Positions 1-6,286 of a DNA stretch of 6,478 bases are shown piece by piece. Made by a program: the position numbers and the translations under genes. The notes below the pieces were generated by a model that saw nothing but the letters and a program-made list of their open reading frames with translations, was not told where the DNA came from and searched no databases. Source of the DNA: an uncultured Haloferula sp. (GTDB lineage: Bacteria; Verrucomicrobiota; Verrucomicrobiae; Verrucomicrobiales; Akkermansiaceae); NCBI GenBank assembly GCA_946885645.1, contig CAMPGU010000237.1:1-6478 (forward strand), written 5' to 3'. Within the stretch, counting starts at the first letter, position 1. Each line of letters opens with the position of its first letter.

Positions 1-93
1 CTTTAACGCCACATTGGCGACCACACCGCAGCCGAGCAACGTCAGCATCCCTGTACCGAATATTTCGGACAGGAAGATAATTCCAAGAGACAT
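1..93 (-). CDS. glpF: Glycerol uptake facilitator GlpF, N-terminal fragment (runs off the left edge)
   Basis: Only the first 31 codons are present, starting at an ATG (bases 93-91) and open to the window edge. The peptide begins MSLGIIFLSEIFGTGMLTLL and continues GCGVVANVALK. This hydrophobic stretch, with E10, G13 and T14, is the first transmembrane helix of the major intrinsic protein (aquaporin/glycerol facilitator) family, and the GCG-VVANVAL pattern is typical of actinobacterial GlpF. The family forms tetrameric inner-membrane channels passing glycerol by facilitated diffusion. The diagnostic NPA motifs lie outside the window, so the glycerol subtype rests on this N-terminus and on the neighbour glpD. 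A purine-rich ribosome site, GGCGGAG, sits about six bases before the ATG. It is on the same strand as glpD, 170 bases downstream of it. A plain aquaporin is the main alternative. Confidence 0.85.
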   Translation of the reverse strand, partial: MSLGIIFLSEIFGTGMLTLLGCGVVANVALK

Positions 94-263
94 CTTTGAC
101 TCCGCCTAATATGTTCTGTTGTGGGCCGGTCTCGGGTGATGACCGGCCATCGGGGGCCTGCGACAGGCGTCGTTCTGCCCCGCCGGCCCGCTGTTAGGGG
201 CCGGTCGTGCTGATGAAGATCCGCAAGCTGCGCTCCGGATTTTTGCGTAGTCTTGGCTGTGCG
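94..263 (-). promoter_or_regulatory. glpD-glpF intergenic region with GC-rich hairpins
   Basis: This 170-base gap contains a perfect 8-bp stem, GGCCGGTC (124-131) with GACCGGCC (141-148), around a 9-base loop. A second stem of 7 bp is CCGGCCC (183-189) with GGGCCGG (198-204). A third, imperfect hairpin spans 219-240 (ATCCG paired with CGGAT around an AGC/GCT inner stem). The third is followed by five T on the plus strand, but by no T run on the minus strand that carries glpD. None is therefore a textbook intrinsic terminator for glpD. They may instead stabilise or partly terminate the transcript between glpD and glpF, setting their relative expression. That role is inference; the repeats are visible. 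Confidence 0.4.
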
Positions 264-1991
264 TCAGAAGATCGGGTTTTGTACCGGAACTCCGTGGAAA
301 CGCTGCAGCACGTCTTGTGCGTGCGTGATTTCCTGCGTGACCCTTGCCGTATCCCAGCCCAGCGGTTCTGCCAGGGCCTGGGCCAGCTCGGTGAGGAGTT
401 CGGCGGTGACCAGGCCGCGGAAGGCCAGGGATGTGCGCCGGATGAGGACATCGATCAGGTGTCCGATCTGCTCGTGCTGTGCCATGAACTCGATTTCGCG
501 CAGGCTCAGCTCTCGGGTCGAGTGCAGGATGCGGTCCTCGCCGGCGGTGAGGTACGTGATGACCTCGGTTGCACGGGTGCCGTAGCGGGTCAGATCATCG
601 GACACGTGCCGTGTGATCCAGGCCTGGATGTCGGTCTCGGTGGGCGGGAAGTCAGCTCCGCCGCCGATGGGAAGCTTGGCGGTGGAGATCTTCCGTTTGT
701 GACCCAGGATCGCCAGGACATCGTTGGTCATATGCTCGGACAGGGCCCGGAAGGTGGTCCATTTGCCGCCGACAAGACTCAGCACGGGAACGCTGGTGCC
801 GGTGATTTCACGGTCGCCGCGTTCAATGCGGTAATCGCGGGAAACGAACCCGGGGTGCTCGGCATCATCGCGCGGGAGCGGGCGGACGCCGGCGAAGCTG
901 TACACGATGCTCTCGCGGGTGATCGTGATGTCAGGAAAGACGTGTTTGATCAGGTCGAAGAAGTATGTGACCTCCTCGTCGGTGCAGACGGCATCCTCGT
1001 CCATGTCCGCGCGGATGTCCGTGGTGCCGACCAGGACACGGTCCCCCATCGGGTAAATCAGGACGATCCGGCCGTCCGTGTGTTCAAAGAAGATTTCGCT
1101 GCCCTGGCAGGCGTTGGACAGTGCAGGGTGATCCAGCACGATATGGGATCCCTTGGTCCCTCCCATGAACCGGGAGGGCGAACCCAGCGCCTCATTGGTC
1201 AGGTCGACCCAGGCCCCGGTCGTGTTCACGATCACATCGGCCGTGAAGGAGAACGTCTCCCCGGTAAGTTCGTCACGGAGCTGGACCCCTTCGTCGCCGA
1301 TTCCGATGACGCTGACGTAATTGGCGGCGCGGGCTGTGTCATTGCCGCTGGCCGCCTTCTGTCCGTCCTGGAGGACATCCAGGGTGAGCCGCTCGGGGTT
1401 GTGCACGGAGGCGTCGAAGTAGGTGGCCGTGTATTTCACGTCCGGATTGAGGTGGGGAAGTTCCTGCAGCGCCTTGGTGCGTCCCTTGAACTCGTGCCGG
1501 GGCACGGTGCCGCCGGCTCGGGAGAACGAGTCATAGAGGCTCAGCCCGATCTTGATCAGGAAGGCCCCCCGCTCCTTGGGTGTGCCGTGCTGTTTGTGGG
1601 TCAGGAACCTCAGCGGGGCGGACAGCACGCCGGAGAACGTACTGAAGATCGGAATGGTGGTTTTCAGCGGCTTCACATAGTGCGGGGCGAGCCTGAGAAG
1701 CCGGTTGCGTTCGGTGACCGATTCCTTGACGAGGCGGAATTCGCCGTTCTCAAGGTAGCGGATCCCGCCGTGGATCATATGGGACGAGGCGCCGCTCGCA
1801 CCCTGGCAGTAGTCCCCGCGCTCCACCAGGGCAACATCCACGCCCTGCAGCGCCAGGTCCCGGAAAGTGCCGACCCCGTTGATGCCCCCGCCGATGATCA
1901 GCACCTTCGCCCGGGGCCGTTCACGCAGACTCTCAACAGTCGTGCGGGAAGAGGCCGGACTGTTCTCACCGGTGGATTCATGCTTGCTCAA
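264..1991 (-). CDS. glpD: Aerobic glycerol-3-phosphate dehydrogenase GlpD (FAD-dependent)
   Basis: Oxidises sn-glycerol-3-phosphate to dihydroxyacetone phosphate, passing electrons through FAD to the membrane quinone pool. The likely product is 575 aa, a normal family length. Near the N-terminus lies the Rossmann dinucleotide-binding motif VLIIGGGINGVG (glycines about 34-41), then the GlpD signature HGGIRYLE (about 74-81). Further on are VNTTGAW (about 255), TKGSHIVLD (about 279), the strand-rich RIVLIYPMGDRVLVGTTD (about 308-325), AGVRPL (about 367) and the C-terminal FAD-domain motif LVGGKWTTFR (about 406). The helical DAO_C domain fills the last 120 residues or so. I chose the TTG start at 1991-1989 because GAGGGAG lies five bases before it. 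A GTG at 2021 would add ten residues but lacks such a site. No frameshift or missing core motif is seen. glpF follows on the same strand. Confidence 0.95.
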   Translation of the reverse strand: MSKHESTGENSPASSRTTVESLRERPRAKVLIIGGGINGVGTFRDLALQGVDVALVERGDYCQGASGASSHMIHGGIRYLENGEFRLVKESVTERNRLLRLAPHYVKPLKTTIPIFSTFSGVLSAPLRFLTHKQHGTPKERGAFLIKIGLSLYDSFSRAGGTVPRHEFKGRTKALQELPHLNPDVKYTATYFDASVHNPERLTLDVLQDGQKAASGNDTARAANYVSVIGIGDEGVQLRDELTGETFSFTADVIVNTTGAWVDLTNEALGSPSRFMGGTKGSHIVLDHPALSNACQGSEIFFEHTDGRIVLIYPMGDRVLVGTTDIRADMDEDAVCTDEEVTYFFDLIKHVFPDITITRESIVYSFAGVRPLPRDDAEHPGFVSRDYRIERGDREITGTSVPVLSLVGGKWTTFRALSEHMTNDVLAILGHKRKISTAKLPIGGGADFPPTETDIQAWITRHVSDDLTRYGTRATEVITYLTAGEDRILHSTRELSLREIEFMAQHEQIGHLIDVLIRRTSLAFRGLVTAELLTELAQALAEPLGWDTARVTQEITHAQDVLQRFHGVPVQNPIF

Positions 1992-1995
1992 AGTT

Positions 1996-2002
1996 GCTCC
2001 CT
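1996..2002 (-). promoter_or_regulatory. Ribosome binding site supporting the TTG start of glpD
   Basis: Read on the minus strand, GAGGGAG is followed by CAACT and then TTG. This is a strong Shine-Dalgarno match at five bases, and it favours TTG at 1991 over the in-frame GTG at 2021. Confidence 0.6.
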
Positions 2003-2017
2003 CGCAGCTTTTTCTTC

Positions 2018-2094
2018 GCACCCTGGGGTGCCTTCCCTTTCATTCTTCGAACAAGGCGGGAATATGTTCAAGCGTTCTGCACAAACGTGCAAAA
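2018..2094 (-). promoter_or_regulatory. glpD upstream region with candidate operators
   Basis: Three inverted repeats lie before glpD. In plus-strand terms, TTCTGCAC (2075-2082) and GTGCAAAA (2087-2094) are near-perfect arms around AAAC, a 20-bp site of the kind bound by dimeric repressors. CTTCGAACA (2045-2053) and TGTTCAAG (2065-2072) are a second, imperfect pair separated by 11 bases. GCACC and GGTGC (2018-2022, 2027-2031) make a short hairpin that would lie in the leader. Between the arms of the second repeat the minus strand reads CATATT, a possible -10, but I found no convincing -35 at the right distance. Glycerol operons are usually controlled by GlpR (DeoR family) or GylR (IclR family). 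Which one, if either, binds here cannot be told from the sequence. Confidence 0.4.
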
Positions 2095-2492
2095 CCGGGG
2101 ATGCCAGCCGCTTCCCTCCGCCGGGGCCACGGTGGGGGTGACGCGGCACGGCCGCCGGGCCCCGGAAAACCGGGGAATTCTTCGGCGCGGCACGGATGTA
2201 TTGCCTGCTGAATGTGAAGCCCTGGCCCAGGCATTTGGAGACCTCCCCTCTTGGCGGGCGGGACTGATCCGGCCCGGGTTCCGGACGGACATGCACGTTT
2301 TCCCTGCGCCGGGCACCCCGTATCAGCGCATCGCCGTCGTCGCCCGGCACCTGCCGGACCTGGTGACGCGCATTCCATCTGTCATCACCGATCCGCCCCA
2401 AAGACGACAAGACCGGTTTTTGCGGTGCGAATTTTCGCAGGACCCGGCAGCGGCGGAGCCCGGTGACGTGGCGGCCAGCTGATGCCGGGGGA
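2095..2492. other. Gene-free stretch between the glpD control region and the transposon res site
   Basis: About 400 GC-rich bases with no gene I can support. Open frames exist on both strands (for example plus 1994-2482 and minus 1988-2569), but their translations are rich in R, P, G and A, carry no motif I recognise, and overlap each other and the glpD control region. I see no ribosome site paired with a credible start, no tRNA and no tandem repeat. It could be a decayed passenger gene or old chromosomal spacer. If the transposon's left end once lay here, its 38-bp repeat is no longer recognisable. Confidence 0.5.
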
Positions 2493-2501
2493 TGTCGCGA
2501 A

Positions 2502-2529
2502 TGTCGCGAAATCGATCGTTCGCAAGACA
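2502..2529 (+). other. res subsite I (resolvase crossover site)
   Basis: Exactly 28 bp with dyad symmetry. The left half is TGTCGCGAAATCGA, and the right half reads TGTCTTGCGAACGA on the other strand. Both begin TGTC and end CGA, and the central dinucleotide is AT. A 28-bp subsite I with outward TGTC-like ends is what gamma-delta/Tn3 resolvases cut, with a 2-base stagger at the centre. It lies about 105 bases before the resolvase start, the usual place. An extra copy of its outer nine bases, TGTCGCGAA, directly abuts it at 2493-2501. Confidence 0.75.
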
Positions 2530-2551
2530 CTCCCAGGCCTCTTCGCAGAGT

Positions 2552-2630
2552 AGCGGAACCACGCGGCAAATTTTGTAACGCTTCCCGCGTACGCGCCTAC
2601 GTAACGTCCAACCCGGATGGTGATACGTTC
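2552..2630 (+). other. Candidate accessory res subsites II and III
   Basis: Known res sites have two accessory resolvase dimers bound between subsite I and tnpR. This interval holds suitable but degenerate repeats. GTAACG occurs at 2575-2580 and 2601-2606. AACGT (2603-2607) faces ACGTT (2625-2629) across a 27-bp span, close to the 25-bp length typical of subsite III. Subsite II is not clear: AGCG (2552-2555) faces CGCT (2579-2582), near the expected spacing. Boundaries are uncertain. Confidence 0.4.
2624..2629 (+). promoter_or_regulatory. Candidate -10 element of tnpR
   Basis: TACGTT fits the TANNNT pattern of a main sigma factor -10 box, and its last base lies six bases before the A of the tnpR ATG. 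Transcription would then begin at or next to the start codon, giving a leaderless message. It overlaps the right arm of candidate subsite III, so bound resolvase could repress it. No good -35 hexamer is seen (GTAACG at 2601-2606 is weak). Confidence 0.35.
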
Positions 2631-2635
2631 CGGGG

Positions 2636-3208
2636 ATGCGAATCGGATATGGGCGTGTCTCAACACGCGATCAGCACCCCGAAGCCCAACACGATGCCCT
2701 GCGTGCGGCCGGCTGCGAGCAGATCTTCCTCGACACGGCATCCGGGAAACTCGCCCGCAGGCCCGAACTCGACAAAGCGCTGCTCTCGGCCAACCGGGCC
2801 GGTGATCAGCTTGTCGTCACCAAACTCGACCGGCTCGGTCGATCGCTGGAACACCTCATCGAGCTCTCCAACATGCTGCAGGTGCGTGGCGTTGACCTGG
2901 TGGTCCTTGACCAGGGCATCGACACGTCCACCGCTCTGGGGCGGATGTTCTTCCAGATACTTGGCTCGATCGCCGAGTTCGAACACGCCCTGATGTCTGA
3001 ACGGACCCGTGACGGTCTGGCCGCTGCCCGTGCGCGGGGGCGGACCGGCGGGCAGAAACCAAAACTAGGCCCCCGACAGGTCAAGCTGGCCCGCGAAATG
3101 TATGAAGAAAAAGGCCCCGACGGCAAACGTGCCCACACGGTTGAGCACATCGCCCAGGAGTTCGGCGTCACCCGGCCCACCATCTACCGGCACCTCGCCA
3201 AACCATGA
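2636..3208 (+). CDS. tnpR: Serine resolvase TnpR of the Tn3-family transposon
   Basis: A 190-aa small serine recombinase, the normal size for Tn3-type resolvases (about 185 aa). It acts as a dimer on res to resolve transposition cointegrates, through a covalent phosphoserine link. The N-terminus MRIGYGRVSTRDQ carries the catalytic serine (S9) and the conserved R7. TKLDRLGRS supplies D65, R66 and R69, equivalent to the active-site residues around R68 and R71 of gamma-delta resolvase. The long E-helix follows (about 98-135, with AEFEHALMSERT). The C-terminal helix-turn-helix is TVEHIAQEFGVTRPTIYRHL (168-187), which binds res half-sites. The ATG at 2636 matches the family N-terminus. GGGG directly before it is too close to act as a normal ribosome site. 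Its TGA overlaps an ATG (ATGA, 3205-3208) that opens a micro-ORF leading to tnpA. An invertase is unlikely given the res site and tnpA. Confidence 0.95.
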   Translation: MRIGYGRVSTRDQHPEAQHDALRAAGCEQIFLDTASGKLARRPELDKALLSANRAGDQLVVTKLDRLGRSLEHLIELSNMLQVRGVDLVVLDQGIDTSTALGRMFFQILGSIAEFEHALMSERTRDGLAAARARGRTGGQKPKLGPRQVKLAREMYEEKGPDGKRAHTVEHIAQEFGVTRPTIYRHLAKP

Positions 3209-3285
3209 ACGACGGGCCTTGCATGTCACAGCAGAACGACGGGATGTCCGCGGGGCACGGCGGCGTAGCAGATAAGGACTTCTGA
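3205..3285 (+). CDS. Possible 26-aa coupling micro-ORF between tnpR and tnpA
   Basis: An uninterrupted frame of 26 codons ([20 protein letters not shown], then VADKDF) starts at an ATG overlapping the tnpR stop as ATGA. It ends with TGA at 3283-3285, one base before the tnpA GTG at 3287. It has no ribosome site of its own. The ATGA overlap is the classic arrangement for re-initiation by a terminating ribosome, and the TGA-A-GTG junction offers the same for tnpA. The tnpA ribosome site AAGGA lies inside it. AACGACGGG occurs twice (3208-3216 and 3235-3243), giving two NDG tripeptides. I recognise no homologue. It may be a translated coupler with no function for the peptide, or a chance frame. 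In a frame this short, lack of a stop is weak evidence. Confidence 0.3.
   Translation: MNDGPCMSQQNDGMSAGHGGVADKDF
3274..3278 (+). promoter_or_regulatory. Ribosome binding site of tnpA
   Basis: AAGGA lies eight bases before the GTG at 3287. It supports that start, which also gives an N-terminus ([11 protein letters not shown]) matching Tn3-family transposases. Confidence 0.6.
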
Positions 3286-3286
3286 A

Positions 3287-6253
3287 GTGGCTCTGCGTTC
3301 TTTGCTCACGGCTGCCGAGCGTTGCCATGTTCTGGCGATACCCGCTGGAGCACAGGACATCGCAGCCCACTACACGCTCAGTGAGGCGGATAGGTCGTTG
3401 ATCCGCCAACGTCGCGGAGACGCGAACAAGCTGGGCTTTGCCATCCAGCTGGCTCTGCTGCGATACCCGGGAATCGCGCTGGCCGAAGACACCGAAGTCG
3501 CGCCTGAACTGGTTTCCTGGCTGGCCTCCCATCTGGCCGTTTCGCCCGATGCATGGACAGGCTACGGGGAACGTGAGGAAACGCGGCAGGAGCACGGAAG
3601 GGAGATCCGCGCGTACCTGGGCATGTCAGCGTTCGGAATTGCAAACTTCCGCCAGCTCGTGGAGCACGTGAGCGAAGTGGCTGCGCAAACAGACAAGGGT
3701 TTGCTCCTGGTCGAAGGCGCCAGGGACTTCCTGCGGGCAAGGAAGGTCGCTCTGCCTGGCGTCAGCGTCATTGAACGGGCCTGCGCACAGGCCCTGACGC
3801 GGGCGAACCGGAACATTTACGCCACCCTGGGCGGCCACCTCTCGGTAGAGCACCAAAAACACCTGGACGGGTTGCTTCTCCGCCGCCCCGATAGTTCATC
3901 GACCGAAATCGGCTGGCTGCGGCAGGCACCGCTGCGCCCCAACGCACGTGCGATGAACGAGCACATCGACCGGCTCACCACCTGGCGGGCCCTGGATCTT
4001 CCGTGGGCAGCGGCCCGGCTGGTTCACCGTAACAGGCTGCTGAAGCTTGCCCGTGAGGGTACCTCCATGACCGCCGCCGATCTGTCCAGGTTTGAACCCT
4101 CGCGCCGGTACGCGACCCTCTTTGCCATGGCCGTGGAAAGCATGGCAACCGTCACCGACGAAATCATCGATCTGCACGACAGGATCATTGGCCGGCTCAT
4201 CCGGACCGCGCAGAACAAGCAAAACCAGTCCACTCTGGCGTCCCGCTCCACCGTCGCCTCCATGATGCGCCTTCACTCCAGGCTCGGTGATGCCCTCTTC
4301 GCGGCCAAGGAAAATGGTGAAGATCCCTTCGCCGCGATTGAAACAGCTATCGGCTGGGAATCCCTGGCCGAAAGCATCGCCCAGGCCAAGGAACTGACCC
4401 GGCCGGCCCTCGAAGATCACCTGGCCCTCGTCAGCGCACACTTCACCACGCTGCGCCGCTATACGCCGGCGTTTCTTGCCGTCCTTGACCTCCACGCCGC
4501 CCCCGCGGCACAGGACCTGCTGGCCGCGATCAACGTCATCCGCGCCCTGAACACCACCGGCGCCCGGAGGATCCCGGAGGATGCACCCACTTCGTTCATC
4601 CGGCCCCGGTGGGAGCCGCTGGTCTTCACCGACGACGGCTTCCACCGGGGCTTCTACGAGTTCTGTGCCCTCGCGGAACTGAAGAATGCCCTGCGGTCCG
4701 GGGACATGTGGGTCACCGGATCACGTCAGTTCCGCGACTTCGATGACTACCTTCTTGCCAGCGATGACTACACCGGGATAAAGAACTCCGGGAAGCTGCC
4801 TCTGATCACGGACGACGGAAGCCCCCAGTACCTCGAGGGCAGGCTTGACCTCCTTCAGAAGCGGCTGAAGGAAGTCAACGACCTCGCCGCCCGCGACGAA
4901 CTCCCCGGGGTGCTGGTCACCGAGAAAGGTGTGAAAATCACCCCGCTGGAGACGATCGTCCCCGCGCATGCGCAGCCACTGATTGACCAGGCAAGCGCCA
5001 TGTTTCCACGGATCCGGATTACCGACCTGCTGATGGAAGTCGATAGCTGGACCGGATTCACCCGCCACTTCACCAGCCTTAAATCCGGCCAGCCTTCCAA
5101 GGACAAGCAGCTCCTGCTCACCGCGATCCTCGCCGACGGGATCAACCTGGGGCTGACCAAAATGGCCGAGTCCTGCACGGGCGTCAGCTACGCCCGGCTG
5201 GACCGCCACCAGGCCTCGTACATCCGGGACGAAACCTACAGCGCCGCGCTGGCGGAATTGGTGAACACCCAGCACGGCCACCCCTTTGCCGCACAATGGG
5301 GAGACGGGACCACCTCTTCGTCTGACGGGCAGCGCTTCCGGGCCGGCAGCAAAGCCGAGTCCACCGGGCACGTGAACCCCAAGTACGGCGCCGAACCCGG
5401 CCGGCTGATCTACACGCACGTCTCGGATCAGTACTCGCCCTTCCACAGCAAACTCATCAACGTCGGGGACCGCGACGCGACCTACGTCCTGGACGGGCTG
5501 CTCTATCACGAGTCTGAACTGCAAATCCAGGAACACTACACCGACACCGCCGGATTCACGGACCATCTCTTCGCCCTCATGCACCTGCTCGGCTACCGGT
5601 TCGCACCACGGATCCGCAACATCGGTGACACCCGCCTCTACACACCCACCAACGACTCCGGGCTGTCGACATTGGCTCCGCTGATCGGCGGGAGCATCAA
5701 CACCAAGACGATCGTCCTGCACTGGGACGAGATCCTCCGCCTGGCCGCGTCCATCAAAACCGGCACCGTAACCGCGTCCCTGATGATGCGGAAACTCGGC
5801 GCCTACCCCCGCCAAAACGGGCTCGCCCTGGCCCTGCGGGAACTGGGACGAATGGAACGGACCCTCTTCCTGCTGGACTGGCTCCAGGACCCCGGCCTGC
5901 GCCGGAAAGTCACCGCCGGCCTGAACAAGGGCGAAGCCCGGAACACCCTGGCCCGGGCCGTGTTCTTCAACCGGCTCGGCGAAATCCGCGACCGTTCCTT
6001 CGAGCAGCAGCGCTACCGCGCCAGCGGGCTGAACCTTCTCACCGCAGCCATCGTCCTCTGGAACACGGTCTACCTCGACCGCACCGTCGCCACCCTGACC
6101 AGCAACGGCGGTGATATTGACCCGGACCTCCTGCGCTTCCTCTCACCGCTGGGCTGGGAACACATCAACCTCACCGGCGACTACACCTGGCCGCGCGCCA
6201 ACCACATCAAAACCGGCAAATACAGGCCACTACGACGACCGGCAAAACCTTAG
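3287..6253 (+). CDS. tnpA: Tn3-family DDE transposase TnpA
   Basis: At 988 aa this is full length for the family (about 960-1010). TnpA binds the 38-bp terminal repeats, nicks the 3' ends and joins them to a target, giving replicative transposition with cointegrates. The N-terminal part (about 1-165, DUF4158-like) has the characteristic [20 protein letters not shown] at 28-47, part of the end-binding region. The middle is helical. The RNase H-like catalytic domain fills about 570-960. The catalytic triad is D680 (in SSSDGQRF), D752 (in [11 protein letters not shown]) and E883 (in NKGEARN). Their spacings of 72 and 131 agree with the 72 and 130 I recall for Tn4430 (D679, D751, E881). [17 protein letters not shown] (914-930) is the usual late motif. 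No frameshift or internal stop is seen. Start is GTG, with AAGGA upstream. The TAG stop (6251-6253) lies within the right terminal repeat, so the gene and the element end together. Confidence 0.96.
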   Translation: MALRSLLTAAERCHVLAIPAGAQDIAAHYTLSEADRSLIRQRRGDANKLGFAIQLALLRYPGIALAEDTEVAPELVSWLASHLAVSPDAWTGYGEREETRQEHGREIRAYLGMSAFGIANFRQLVEHVSEVAAQTDKGLLLVEGARDFLRARKVALPGVSVIERACAQALTRANRNIYATLGGHLSVEHQKHLDGLLLRRPDSSSTEIGWLRQAPLRPNARAMNEHIDRLTTWRALDLPWAAARLVHRNRLLKLAREGTSMTAADLSRFEPSRRYATLFAMAVESMATVTDEIIDLHDRIIGRLIRTAQNKQNQSTLASRSTVASMMRLHSRLGDALFAAKENGEDPFAAIETAIGWESLAESIAQAKELTRPALEDHLALVSAHFTTLRRYTPAFLAVLDLHAAPAAQDLLAAINVIRALNTTGARRIPEDAPTSFIRPRWEPLVFTDDGFHRGFYEFCALAELKNALRSGDMWVTGSRQFRDFDDYLLASDDYTGIKNSGKLPLITDDGSPQYLEGRLDLLQKRLKEVNDLAARDELPGVLVTEKGVKITPLETIVPAHAQPLIDQASAMFPRIRITDLLMEVDSWTGFTRHFTSLKSGQPSKDKQLLLTAILADGINLGLTKMAESCTGVSYARLDRHQASYIRDETYSAALAELVNTQHGHPFAAQWGDGTTSSSDGQRFRAGSKAESTGHVNPKYGAEPGRLIYTHVSDQYSPFHSKLINVGDRDATYVLDGLLYHESELQIQEHYTDTAGFTDHLFALMHLLGYRFAPRIRNIGDTRLYTPTNDSGLSTLAPLIGGSINTKTIVLHWDEILRLAASIKTGTVTASLMMRKLGAYPRQNGLALALRELGRMERTLFLLDWLQDPGLRRKVTAGLNKGEARNTLARAVFFNRLGEIRDRSFEQQRYRASGLNLLTAAIVLWNTVYLDRTVATLTSNGGDIDPDLLRFLSPLGWEHINLTGDYTWPRANHIKTGKYRPLRRPAKP

Positions 6254-6286
6254 CGTCGGATATTTCACTTTTTCACAAGCCACCCC
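6249..6286 (-). repeat. Right terminal inverted repeat (IRR, 38 bp) of the Tn3-family element
   Basis: Read inward on the minus strand, the repeat begins GGGGTGGCTT, continues GTGAAAAAGT and GAAATATCCG, and ends ACGCTAAG. That is exactly 38 bases. Tn3-family repeats are 38 bp, begin GGGG and end TAAG. The last eight bases are the same as I recall for Tn501. The A/T-rich centre is also typical. It overlaps the tnpA stop codon. No second copy was found in this window. Confidence 0.85.

Larger units (their letters stand above)
2493..6286 (+). mobile_element. Tn3-family transposon: transposition module and right end (left end not found)
   Basis: The order is res, serine resolvase, DDE transposase and 38-bp right inverted repeat, all reading rightward, matching the Tn21/Tn501-type layout of the Tn3 family. 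Such elements move replicatively. TnpA fuses donor and target into a cointegrate, and TnpR resolves it by recombination between the two res copies. Both proteins look intact, so the module may be functional. In this layout any passenger genes lie between res and the left repeat. No left repeat matching the right one occurs to the left of res in this window, so the start given here is only the first res-like repeat and not the element's true border. The expected 5-bp target duplication on the right would be GTGCT (6287-6291), with no left copy available for comparison. Confidence 0.85.

Noticed and set aside
219..244. Hairpin with five T as an intrinsic terminator
   Set aside because: The T run follows the hairpin only on the plus strand, where no gene ends. 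On the glpD strand the hairpin is followed by TCTTCATC. The stem is also interrupted.
2026..2035. GGGGTGCCTT, nine of ten matches to the outer end of the right terminal repeat, considered as the missing left repeat
   Set aside because: The match stops at base ten, and the next 28 bases agree only at chance level with no TAAG end. The stretch is explained by the small GCACC/GGTGC hairpin before glpD.
207..2141. 644-aa open frame on the plus strand opposite glpD
   Set aside because: It lies antisense to a gene with all GlpD motifs. The translation has no recognisable domain and has the skewed G, V, D and R composition of a high-GC shadow frame.
1994..2482. 162-aa plus-strand frame in the spacer, and the opposing minus frame 1988-2569
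   Set aside because: They overlap each other and the glpD control region. Neither has a ribosome site at a credible start or a recognisable motif.
2463..2993. 176-aa plus-strand frame overlapping the start of tnpR
   Set aside because: It is in a different frame from a clear resolvase, runs through the res site and has a low-complexity S, T, R and P composition.
4721..5815. 364-aa open frame on the minus strand within tnpA
   Set aside because: Antisense to the catalytic domain of an intact transposase, with low-complexity G, V, D and Q composition and no motif. The same holds for the minus frame at 3896-4645.
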